Positions 7,832 to 14,204 of a stretch of 20,646 nt of DNA are shown one piece after another. Each line of letters opens with the position of its first letter. Position 1 is the first letter of the stretch. The notes below the pieces were generated by a model. It made no database searches. It was not told the DNA's origin and worked only from the letters and a program-made list of their open reading frames with translations. The translations under genes and the position numbers were made by a program. This DNA is from JAUWQU01 sp964605095 (GTDB lineage Bacteria > Planctomycetota > Phycisphaerae > SM23-33), in the NCBI GenBank assembly GCA_964605095.1, contig CAZSBS010000059.1:1-20646 (forward strand). The letters run 5' to 3'.

Positions 7832-7934
7832 GATTACCGCAGAGGCGCAGAGGCTCAGAGGGCAAAAGAAGAACACTCGTTGCTTCTTCTTCTGTTTCTT
7901 CTAACCTCCGCGCCTCTGCGCCTCTGCGGTAATC
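7832..7934. repeat. Perfect 22-bp inverted repeat built of 8-mers, likely bidirectional terminator
   Basis: The left arm at 7832-7853 and right arm at 7913-7934 are exact reverse complements. Each arm is a tandem of GCAGAGGC-type octamers. Pairing partly continues inward: 7858-7861 matches 7905-7908, and AGAAGAA at 7867-7873 matches TTCTTCT at 7884-7890. The outer flanks are purine-rich on the left and pyrimidine-rich on the right. It fills the gap between the convergent PEP-CTERM and RACo-like genes, so it would form the same hairpin in both transcripts. Confidence 0.88.
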
Positions 7935-7950
7935 AGTTTCTTCTGCTTCT

Positions 7951-9792
7951 TCATTCTTCCGGGAAGATCATCGCTTCGGCGAATTCCATCTGGAAATCCG
8001 GATCGCGGGATAGCTCGACGTGGTGGGTTCTGCGGGCGAGTTCTTCGCCTCGCGTGCGGGCGTTAGTGCTGACAAGGACCCACTTGGCCCCGGCCAGCGA
8101 GGTGTTGCCGACGTGGTGGATCAGCCGATGGTCGATACCCGGCGGAAGCAGGCCGATGCGCTGGGCATTGTTGCGGCGGATGAAACTGCCGAACCCGCCG
8201 GCGATCAGCACTCGCTTGAGGTCGCCCACGCCAAGGCCCGCCTGCTTGAGCAGAACCGTTATCCCCGCGCGGATCGCGCCGGTGGCAAGCTGAAGCTCGC
8301 GGATGTCCTTCTGTCGCAGCACCACGCCCGACGAGCCGCCCGCCGGTGCAACCAGGACGAACGCCGGCTGCTCGCCGTCAAGAATGACTCGCCGCCGGAG
8401 TTTTTCGCAAATGCAACCGCCCGCCGGCAACTCGTCGGGCCCCAGCATCCGCCCGACGGAGTTGACCAGGCCGCTTCTCAACAGTTCGGCCGTCAGGTCC
8501 ACCAGGCCGCTGCCGCAAAGGCCAACCGGCTCGACGTGCCCGATGACGCTGAAGCGAGCATCGTCCTCGAAGACGACCTTCTCTATCGCCCCTGCCGTCG
8601 CACGCATGCCACAGGAAATTCGCGCGCCCTCGAACGCGGGTCCCGCCGCCGTCGACGCCGCCCACAACTTCCCCTTGGCCGCCAGCACGATCTCGCCGTT
8701 GGTGCCGATGTCGATCATCAGTTCCGGGCCTTGACCCTCCAGCAGCCTTGTCGAGACCATGCCCGCGACCGTGTCGCCGCCGACGAACCCGCCGATCACC
8801 GGAAAGACCACCGCCCTGCCCCGCGGATGGATCGCTATGCCCAACTCCGCCGCCGGCACGTTCAGGCCGCGCCCGTATGCCGGCACGAACGGCAAGTGGC
8901 CAAGTTGCGACGGGTCGATGCCGCACAGCAGGTGCTGCATCGTCGTGTTGCCGGCGAAAATGATCTCGTATATCTCCTGCCGTCCCACGCCCGCCTGCTC
9001 GCAGAGCCGGCCCAAGATTGCCTCGACGGTTTGGAGTATCTCCGCACGCAGTTCCTCGAGCCCGGCCGGGGCGCTGCCGAACTGGATCCGGCTGAGCACA
9101 TCGTCGCCGAAACGCACCTGTGAGTTCATTGCCGAGTCGATCGCCACCTCCCGCCCGCTGACCAGGTCCAGCAGCGAGCCGACGACGGTGGTCGTGCCGA
9201 TATCGAAGGCCGCCCCGTGGCAGCGGGTCGTCGTGTCGCCCGGCTCGAAGTCGATGAGTTGGTGGTCGGTAAGCACGGCCGTGCCCGAGAAGCCGCCTTC
9301 GCGCAAGCGCCGCCCGAGTTGGCGGATGACGCCCAGGGTCGCCTCGACGGGCCCCAGCACCGCCTGGAGGCGAAGCAGGTCCGGCGCGTCGCTTTCCAGC
9401 GTGGGCTCCGGCAGTTGGACGTACTGCTTTCGCACTGCCGGCAGCAGCTCTCCGGCGCCGCCGGTCTGGGCGTCCTGGAGGATCTGGTGCTTGCCGGCGA
9501 ACAGCGAGGTCTCGGGCACCTCGACGATGCACTCGCCGCAGATGCTCGATTGGCACGCCAGCCGCCACCCGTCCGCCAGTTCGGCCTCGCTGAGGCGGCC
9601 TCGCTCCGCGGCCGTGGGGGCGCAGAGCTTGCCGCGGATCCGCACGCGGCACTTGCCGCACGTCGCGGCCCCGCCGCACGGCGTGTCAATCGTAAGCCCG
9701 CCAAGCCCCGCGGCCTCGACGACCTTCGTGCCCGTCAAGACAAACACCGACCGACCATGCGGCTCAAATGTCACTCGCGACTGCTGATCCAT
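7951..9792 (-). CDS. RACo-type reductive activator of corrinoid proteins (2Fe-2S + DUF4445 ASKHA)
   Basis: A 613-residue protein with the domain order of RACo/AcsV. An N-terminal ferredoxin domain has a 2Fe-2S ligand set C39-x5-C45-x2-C48 and C80 (PCGGAATCGKC, LACQ). A linker follows, then an actin-like ATPase (ASKHA, DUF4445) with FDIGTTT at 196-202, GNTTM at 281-285, MIDIGTNGE at 359-367, GLCGSG at 424-429 and IAGGFGSF near the C-terminus. Family members use ATP and low-potential electrons to return inactive Co(II) corrinoid to Co(I) in methyltransferase systems or in the CODH/acetyl-CoA synthase pathway. C85 and C88 (CGEC, just after C80) form an additional CxxC pair. No corrinoid protein or methyltransferase is in the window, so the partner is unknown. 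AGGA lies upstream of the ATG at 9792. trpD lies upstream on the same strand, with repeats between. Confidence 0.92.
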   Translation of the reverse strand: MDQQSRVTFEPHGRSVFVLTGTKVVEAAGLGGLTIDTPCGGAATCGKCRVRIRGKLCAPTAAERGRLSEAELADGWRLACQSSICGECIVEVPETSLFAGKHQILQDAQTGGAGELLPAVRKQYVQLPEPTLESDAPDLLRLQAVLGPVEATLGVIRQLGRRLREGGFSGTAVLTDHQLIDFEPGDTTTRCHGAAFDIGTTTVVGSLLDLVSGREVAIDSAMNSQVRFGDDVLSRIQFGSAPAGLEELRAEILQTVEAILGRLCEQAGVGRQEIYEIIFAGNTTMQHLLCGIDPSQLGHLPFVPAYGRGLNVPAAELGIAIHPRGRAVVFPVIGGFVGGDTVAGMVSTRLLEGQGPELMIDIGTNGEIVLAAKGKLWAASTAAGPAFEGARISCGMRATAGAIEKVVFEDDARFSVIGHVEPVGLCGSGLVDLTAELLRSGLVNSVGRMLGPDELPAGGCICEKLRRRVILDGEQPAFVLVAPAGGSSGVVLRQKDIRELQLATGAIRAGITVLLKQAGLGVGDLKRVLIAGGFGSFIRRNNAQRIGLLPPGIDHRLIHHVGNTSLAGAKWVLVSTNARTRGEELARRTHHVELSRDPDFQMEFAEAMIFPEE

Positions 9793-9804
9793 GGGCTACG
9801 TCCT

Positions 9805-9848
9805 AATGCTCAATGCCATAAATGCCAAATGCTAAATGCTGAATGTTC
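9805..9848. repeat. Heptanucleotide array, six AATGYYN units
   Basis: The plus strand reads AATGCTC, AATGCCA, (TA), AATGCCA, AATGCTA, AATGCTG and AATGTTC, with one two-base interruption. The array abuts the ribosome binding site of the RACo-like gene, so on the minus strand it lies in that gene's 5' untranslated region. Confidence 0.85.
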
Positions 9849-9872
9849 AATAAGAGACTGACCGGTTCTTCA

Positions 9873-9913
9873 GGCCCGACAGGGCCGGCTAAATGCTTTC
9901 GCCCCTTCGGGGC
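9873..9913. repeat. REP-like double hairpin downstream of trpD
   Basis: Two small GC hairpins stand side by side: GGCCC-GACA-GGGCC at 9873-9886 and GCCCC-TTC-GGGGC at 9901-9913. On the minus strand they follow the trpD stop within a few bases, where they could stabilise or end the trpD transcript. The layout resembles REP elements, but no second copy is visible in this window. Confidence 0.55.
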
Positions 9914-9921
9914 TATTGAAA

Positions 9922-10950
9922 TCAATCCATTTGGCTTATTTCCACAAGTCTCGCCAGGGCTCGCCCGGCCGCGCCGGAGTCGATGGACGCCTGGGCCGGT
10001 GCGATGGCCTCGGCGATGCCCGGGGCCTTGCCCGCCACATATATTGCGGCCGCGGCGTTGAGGACCACGATGTCCCTCGCCGGTCCCGGCCGGCCGGCAA
10101 GGACCTGCCGCACGACGGCCGCCGACGCCTCGGCTGAGTCTATCAGGAGGTCGTCCATGCTGGCTCGCGGAATATTGAAATCTTCCGGCCGGACTGTGCT
10201 GGTGACCACCTCGCCGCCCGACCATTGCGAAATCGTGGTCGGTGCGGTTGTCGAAAGCTCATCCAGCCCGTCATCGGCGTGGACCACAAGGGCCAGCTCG
10301 GCGCCCAGCAGGCCCAGGACGCGGGCGATAGGTTCGGTCAGGCGGGCATCGAAGACGCCCATCACCTGCCGCCGGGCGTGTGCGGGGTTGGTCAGTGGGC
10401 CTAGAAGGTTGAAGATCGTCCGCACGCCGAGTGCCTTGCGGACCGGGGCGGCGTACTTCATGGCAGGGTGATGACGCACGGCAAAACAGAAGCACACGCC
10501 CGCCTCGGCCAAGCAGCGCCCAACCGTCTCGCACCCGGCGTCGATGTTCACCCCCAGCGCCGCAAGAACGTTTGCCGAGCCGCTGGCGCGAGTTACCGTG
10601 CGGTTGCCGTGCTTGGCCACGCGAACGCCCGCGCCCGCCGCAACCAGCGCCGCGACCGTGGAAATGTTGAACGTGCTCAGCCCCGTGCCGCCCGTGCCGC
10701 ACGTGTCGATAACCTCCAGCCCGCCGGTGTCTATCGGCACGACGTGGTCCCGCATGGCCTCGGCCGCGCCCGTCAACTCCTCGACCGTCTCGCCCTTGAC
10801 CGCCAGCGCCACCAGCAGCCCCGCTATCTGCGCCTCGCTGAACTGCCCGTCCATGACGGCCCCGAAGGCCGCGCGGGCCTCACCCCGCCCGAGCGACTCG
10901 CCCGCCATCAACGCCCGAAGCATGTCGCCGTATTTGCGCTCAGCCGTCAT
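9922..10950 (-). CDS. trpD: Anthranilate phosphoribosyltransferase
   Basis: A 342-residue protein, the normal family length. It transfers the phosphoribosyl group of PRPP to anthranilate, the second step of tryptophan synthesis from chorismate, in the cytoplasm. Diagnostic motifs are DTCGTGGTG at about 82-90 (PRPP/magnesium loop), STFNISTVAALVAA, VAKHGNR at 111-117, RTIFNLLGPLTNP and DGLDELS. The glycine loop usually reads GTGGD or GTGGS; here it is GTGGT. The frame is open to 11046, but MTAERKYGD at 10950 fits TrpD N-termini and GAGGG stands before it. No other trp gene is in the window, so the pathway genes appear scattered. A pair of direct repeats lies 66-90 bases upstream. Confidence 0.96.
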   Translation of the reverse strand: MTAERKYGDMLRALMAGESLGRGEARAAFGAVMDGQFSEAQIAGLLVALAVKGETVEELTGAAEAMRDHVVPIDTGGLEVIDTCGTGGTGLSTFNISTVAALVAAGAGVRVAKHGNRTVTRASGSANVLAALGVNIDAGCETVGRCLAEAGVCFCFAVRHHPAMKYAAPVRKALGVRTIFNLLGPLTNPAHARRQVMGVFDARLTEPIARVLGLLGAELALVVHADDGLDELSTTAPTTISQWSGGEVVTSTVRPEDFNIPRASMDDLLIDSAEASAAVVRQVLAGRPGPARDIVVLNAAAAIYVAGKAPGIAEAIAPAQASIDSGAAGRALARLVEISQMD

Positions 10951-11015
10951 TATCGTGCCCTCATTGGCTGCCGAAATCCCCGCCCGCGCATACGCCGCGC
11001 GACGGGCCTTCATAC

Positions 11016-11039
11016 GTGTTCTAACGAGTGTTTTAACAC
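11016..11039. promoter_or_regulatory. Direct repeats GTGTTYTAAC upstream of trpD, candidate operator
   Basis: GTGTTCTAAC at 11016-11025 and GTGTTTTAAC at 11028-11037 are spaced 12 bases start to start. The second copy extends into the small palindrome GTGTT-TT-AACAC (11028-11039). The location, 66-90 bases before the trpD start, suits a regulator site or promoter. No matching regulator is in view. Confidence 0.35.
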
Positions 11040-11078
11040 GCACCAACGTCCATGTCGAGCAGTGGGAACGTCCGGCTT

Positions 11079-11108
11079 GCCGGCGGCATGGCGCCGCCGT
11101 CGGCTTTT
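11079..11108 (+). terminator. GC hairpin followed by a T-run, plus strand
   Basis: GCCGGCGGC at 11079-11087 pairs with GCCGTCGGC at 11096-11104 (9 pairs, one G-U), followed by TTTT. The shape is that of a rho-independent terminator read on the plus strand, yet no plus-strand gene precedes it. On the minus strand it lies just after the large membrane-protein gene but lacks a T-run. Confidence 0.4.
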
Positions 11109-11164
11109 CTTACGATTCTGTCTCCGATTCCGAGAGCCAGTCGAAGCTTGACACAATCGAGATA

Positions 11165-12784
11165 CTACCTGCCCAGTATCAGCGACACGTCGCCCTTCAT
11201 CGTCTTTCGATCCATCGCCCTTCCGCCGTCGTCGCTCAAGTCCGGGCCGACGCTGTAGACGACGGTCGCCCCGTCCGTGCGGGCGACCTTCATGCCCTTG
11301 CCGGTAAATGGATCGATCGGAACCGTCAGAAGGTATTTCGGCATGAGCCGCTCCAACTCGGCCGGGAAAGAGCCCTCCGCAAGGCGATACTTCCACATGG
11401 CGATGGCCAGCGTGATCAGCCTATGCTGGGCCTCGGCCTTGGCGGCATTCTCTCTGATCGACGAGAGAGCTGGAACGAGAAGCGAGGCCAGCAAGCCGCC
11501 CATATTCTTGCTCTGGGGCTGCCGCACCAGCTTGCGCCATTCATGAACTGTCTCATAATACTCGCCGGCGGAAAGTTCCTCATATCGACGCATATGGCGC
11601 AGGTAAGCCGCCACGTCCCGGCCCCACAGAAACACCCGATACGGGGCCGCGCCGTCGGCGACGGCGTAATTCTGCGGGCCTGGGATGTCCGATGCCGTTA
11701 GTACCGCCGACGGGTCAGGCATCGTGAAAAAGCTCATGCCGAACGCCGTCTCCATTCGCATGCTCCGGTGAAGCGCCGCACCGAAACTCCCGGCGTTATC
11801 GATGTGCATCACGTCGATGCCTTCCCTGGCGGGCGAGGCTTGGTTGAGCACATACTGGAATGCCTCGAACGCCTGGCCTTCCAGGGCGAAAGACACCAGC
11901 GATGCGACAAGCGCCGGCTCGGTCGTGCAGTGGTCGGCCAGGGCCAGGGCAGCGCTCACATCCCTCATCGCTTCGGCCGTTCGCCCCTGATGTGCTGCCA
12001 CGCGAGCCGAGAGGCAAAGCAACCGGCTCAGACCTCGCATCTCTCCCAACGCCGGCAGGGCCGTCTCCAACGACGGCGGGCTGTAGTTGGTCCCGAAATC
12101 GCATCCCGGCAGCGCCGCCGCCCGGCAAAGCAGGTCGATCACCGGCCCTTGCCTGCCCACGAACTCGAGCATCCGCGCGTCGTTGGGATCGAACTCGCCC
12201 GTGCCCGGATGCAGCCACTGGCCAACCGCCTCGTTCCACCCCCCGGCCGCGGTCTTCTGAGCGTCAAGAACCTCCCACGCCTGGCGGTACTGCACGGCCG
12301 CGTTCTGCGACGCGGGCACTCGCGGCGAAGCGACGGATACCGCGATCGCACCCGCCTCGACTCGCAGCGAGGCCATCTCCTGTCGGACGGCCAGGTCGAG
12401 GTTCCAGAACGTCATGCACGTAAGCAGCAGCCCCGCCGCCCACGCCAGGACAAGACGGCTGGGCCGCCAGACCGACGCGGCCGGAACGTCGCCAAGCGCC
12501 GAGGGCCTGCCGCCTCGCTTGATGACGACTGCCGCCGCAACCGCGAAGCCGACGCCCGCCACGATCGATGAAACCAGCGGCCCCAAGGCGCCGCCCGCCA
12601 GGGATTCCACCGCCGCAAACGCTCCGATCACCGCAAGCCACGGCAGCACCGCCAGGCCCGCCAACGCGATCCGCACCAGCCAGCGCGGGCCGGGCCGATG
12701 AACCCGCGACAATACGCTGAGGCCCAGGGCTACCAAGAGCACGGATGTGACCGCCGCTTCCAGCCAGAACAAAAACTGTCCCAT
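11165..12784 (-). CDS. Large membrane protein with pseudopilin-like C-terminal tail, function unknown
   Basis: A 539-residue protein. Four hydrophobic helices lie near residues 4-25, 36-62, 67-88 and 110-128. A long soluble region follows, rich in short helices (for example SRLLCLSARVAAHQGRTAEAM). The last 90 residues read like planctomycete proteins related to the GspG pseudopilin tail: a helix LITLAIAMWKYRLAEGSFP, then LERLMPKYLLTVPIDPFTGK, and finally VVYSVGPDLSDDGG with a run of acidic residues that could bind calcium. The start at 12784 is backed by AGGAGA. It begins 11 bases after the anti-sigma-like gene and is surely part of that operon, so it may be a sensor or target of the sigma system. 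I cannot name its function. Confidence 0.75.
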   Translation of the reverse strand: MGQFLFWLEAAVTSVLLVALGLSVLSRVHRPGPRWLVRIALAGLAVLPWLAVIGAFAAVESLAGGALGPLVSSIVAGVGFAVAAAVVIKRGGRPSALGDVPAASVWRPSRLVLAWAAGLLLTCMTFWNLDLAVRQEMASLRVEAGAIAVSVASPRVPASQNAAVQYRQAWEVLDAQKTAAGGWNEAVGQWLHPGTGEFDPNDARMLEFVGRQGPVIDLLCRAAALPGCDFGTNYSPPSLETALPALGEMRGLSRLLCLSARVAAHQGRTAEAMRDVSAALALADHCTTEPALVASLVSFALEGQAFEAFQYVLNQASPAREGIDVMHIDNAGSFGAALHRSMRMETAFGMSFFTMPDPSAVLTASDIPGPQNYAVADGAAPYRVFLWGRDVAAYLRHMRRYEELSAGEYYETVHEWRKLVRQPQSKNMGGLLASLLVPALSSIRENAAKAEAQHRLITLAIAMWKYRLAEGSFPAELERLMPKYLLTVPIDPFTGKGMKVARTDGATVVYSVGPDLSDDGGRAMDRKTMKGDVSLILGR

Positions 12785-12795
12785 TGATCTTTCTC

Positions 12796-13206
12796 CTATC
12801 GGTTTGGTTGTGCGGACGCGGTTGTCGCCCCGGCCGAGCCGTAAGGCGTCGCCGACGGCACCAGACGTTCGCCCGCGGCCAGCAGCAGGTACTGACGTTC
12901 GATTTCATCATCGGAAAGGGCCAGTTGCATCCGCCCCATCTGCTCACGCAACGCCGTCGCGGTGTTGCGGTCCGTGTCGGGATTCTGCCGGGGCATGTGG
13001 GCGACGCTTATGCTGAAATTCAGCGCCAGCAAGACCACCGCGGCAACGGCCGAGGCGTATTGCCAGAACGCCAGCCGCCGCGAACGATGCAATTCCATTT
13101 GAACCCTATCCGTCACCCGCTTCCGCATGGAAGCGCTCGGCCGGGGCCCGCTGCTCATCGCCTTCTCGATCATCGCAAGTTCGGGCGGCAGTTCGTCGTC
13201 GTTCAT
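12796..13206 (-). CDS. Short membrane anti-sigma-like protein
   Basis: A 136-residue protein: an acidic soluble head of about 45 residues (MNDDELPPELAMIEKAM, then MRKRVTDRVQMEL), one transmembrane helix at about 47-69, and an extracytoplasmic tail of about 65 residues. It overlaps the sigma gene by the ATGA arrangement (its ATG at 13206-13204, the sigma TGA at 13205-13203), which implies translational coupling. That overlap, the single helix and the order sigma-membrane protein make it the likely anti-sigma factor. It has no zinc-finger motif (H-x3-C-x2-C), and I do not recognise a named domain. The frame is open further upstream, but that part only repeats the sigma gene in another frame. 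Confidence 0.8.
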   Translation of the reverse strand: MNDDELPPELAMIEKAMSSGPRPSASMRKRVTDRVQMELHRSRRLAFWQYASAVAAVVLLALNFSISVAHMPRQNPDTDRNTATALREQMGRMQLALSDDEIERQYLLLAAGERLVPSATPYGSAGATTASAQPNR

Positions 13207-13718
13207 TGCTGCTGCTCCATCATCTGCTTGAGCTTCTCCAACGCGTATCGATATCTGCTGGCGGCGGTGTTGGGGCTGATGCCGCAGGCCGCACCAATCG
13301 CGATGAACGTGAGTTCGCCTTGAATCTTCATCGCCAGAACCTCTCGCTGCTCCATGGGCAGCCGGCGAGCCAGCTCCCACAGCCGCTCGGCCCTTTCCGA
13401 TCCTTCCGCCGGGGCATCCGCCGGCCACGCCGCATCCTCAAGCCCCGGCATCGCTTGTTGCCGCTGGCGTTTGTGCATTCGCGCCGTCGCGTGCCGCATC
13501 GCCGCGAACAGATACGCCTTCAGGTCGGTCACGTGCGACAAGCTGCTTCGGTTTCGGACCATCGCCGCGAATACTTCCTGGACGGCGTCCTCGGCGTCGT
13601 GCCGGCTGCCCAGCATGCGCGCTGCTGTCCGGAACAGCGCCGAACCGTAAAGGTCGTACGCTTGCTGGTACGCTGCCGCATCGCCCGCGGCCAGGCCTGT
13701 CAGCAGGTCATCGCCCAA
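13203..13718 (-). CDS. ECF RNA polymerase sigma factor
   Basis: A 171-residue protein when started at the TTG at 13718. Region 2 (about 14-85) contains SRHDAEDAVQEVFAAMV, the conserved core-binding pattern, and a DLKAYLFAAMRHATAR helix. Region 4 (about 110-165) is a helix-turn-helix for the -35 element: RLPMEQREVLAMKIQGELTF followed by IGAACGISPNTAASRYRYAL. The frame runs on to 13931, but that part is composed of the palindrome at 13855-13894 and its surroundings. The TTG has AGGGAG 5 bases upstream and gives the normal ECF length, so I take it as the start. The sigma factor probably directs its own operon and others in response to a signal relayed by the two downstream membrane proteins. Confidence 0.88.
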   Translation of the reverse strand: MGDDLLTGLAAGDAAAYQQAYDLYGSALFRTAARMLGSRHDAEDAVQEVFAAMVRNRSSLSHVTDLKAYLFAAMRHATARMHKRQRQQAMPGLEDAAWPADAPAEGSERAERLWELARRLPMEQREVLAMKIQGELTFIAIGAACGISPNTAASRYRYALEKLKQMMEQQQ

Positions 13719-13723
13719 GAAAA

Positions 13724-13729
13724 CTCCCT
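13724..13729 (-). promoter_or_regulatory. Ribosome binding site supporting a TTG start for the ECF sigma factor
   Basis: The minus strand reads AGGGAG, five bases before the TTG at 13718. It supports a 171-residue product over the 242-residue version from the ATG at 13931. Confidence 0.55.
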
Positions 13730-13803
13730 GTCGCCGGGGCGGCGGTCGAAAGCGCTTCGGCCAGCCGCTCCAACCTTCAAGAGGCCCCAATCGCCCGGAT
13801 TTG

Positions 13804-13834
13804 TCTATAAGAATGCATTTTCTTCGTTTGGCAA
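13804..13834 (-). promoter_or_regulatory. Candidate promoter of the ECF sigma operon
   Basis: On the minus strand TTGCCA (13829-13834, 5/6) and TATAGA (13804-13809, 4/6) are 19 bases apart. The start codon at 13718 would lie about 80 bases downstream. If real, it would be a housekeeping-type promoter; no ECF-type promoter motif was recognised. Confidence 0.3.
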
Positions 13835-13854
13835 TCCTGAATCGAGCCTCCTGA

Positions 13855-13894
13855 AACGCAAGAGGCCGCCGGAATTCCGGCGGCCTCTTGCGTT
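13855..13894. repeat. 40-bp perfect palindrome
   Basis: Every base from 13855 to 13894 pairs with its mirror position around the central GAATTC; the outer ends are AACGCAAGAGGCC and GGCCTCTTGCGTT. It lies between the sigma operon and the small ORF at 14010-14204, downstream of the latter. It may terminate that transcript, but there is no loop and only a short T-run. Because of the symmetry, both strands encode the same KRPPEFRRPLAF peptide in open frames, which creates false coding signals. Confidence 0.9.
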
Positions 13895-14009
13895 CGACTC
13901 GAACTGTCGCTCCTTTGAACCGTCTTTGCAAAGGCCGCTGGCCTCGGCAGTTGCCGAGGCCATCATGCCTGTTGCATCGAGTCAGCGCGATTGGAACGGC
14001 GGGTGGGTT

Positions 14010-14204
14010 TTACGCGATATGCCGGCCGCGTAAGACCCCCCCGCGGCGCTGCTTGGACCTGGCATGGGACAGACGCGTCCAGAGCCTGTCCACCTCGGCG
14101 GTGATGGCGGCTTGCTCTTGCTCGCTAAGGCCCTTCCCCCGCCCTTGATCGATCAAGGGCGATACCTGGCCGCGGATGATGTCTAGTTCGCAATCGTTGT
14201 TCAT
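14010..14204 (-). CDS. Small soluble protein, function unknown
   Basis: A 64-residue ORF with AAGGAG 10 bases before its ATG. It has an acidic start (MNNDCELDIIRG), an amphipathic helix (SEQEQAAITAEVDRLW) and a basic tail (SKQRRGGVLRGRHIA). Composition is that of a real small helical protein. I know no family for it. It stands alone, with non-coding DNA on both sides and a 22-bp perfect palindrome inside. Confidence 0.5.
   Translation of the reverse strand: MNNDCELDIIRGQVSPLIDQGRGKGLSEQEQAAITAEVDRLWTRLSHARSKQRRGGVLRGRHIA
14140..14161. repeat. 22-bp perfect palindrome inside the small ORF
   Basis: The sequence from CGCCCTTGATC to GATCAAGGGCG is exactly self-complementary around ATCGAT. It encodes part of PLIDQGRG in the small ORF, so it may be chance, a protein-binding site or an RNA hairpin. 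Confidence 0.7.

Noticed and set aside
8020..9787. Long plus-strand frames opposite the RACo-like gene
   Set aside because: The minus strand carries the complete 2Fe-2S and ASKHA motif set; the opposite frames are arginine/proline-rich shadows.
13719..13931. N-terminal extension of the ECF sigma factor
   Set aside because: It is built from the 40-bp palindrome and adjoining DNA; the TTG at 13718 has an RBS and gives normal ECF length.
13855..14161. Insertion-sequence ends
   Set aside because: The palindromes are not separated inverted copies, and there is no transposase or target duplication.
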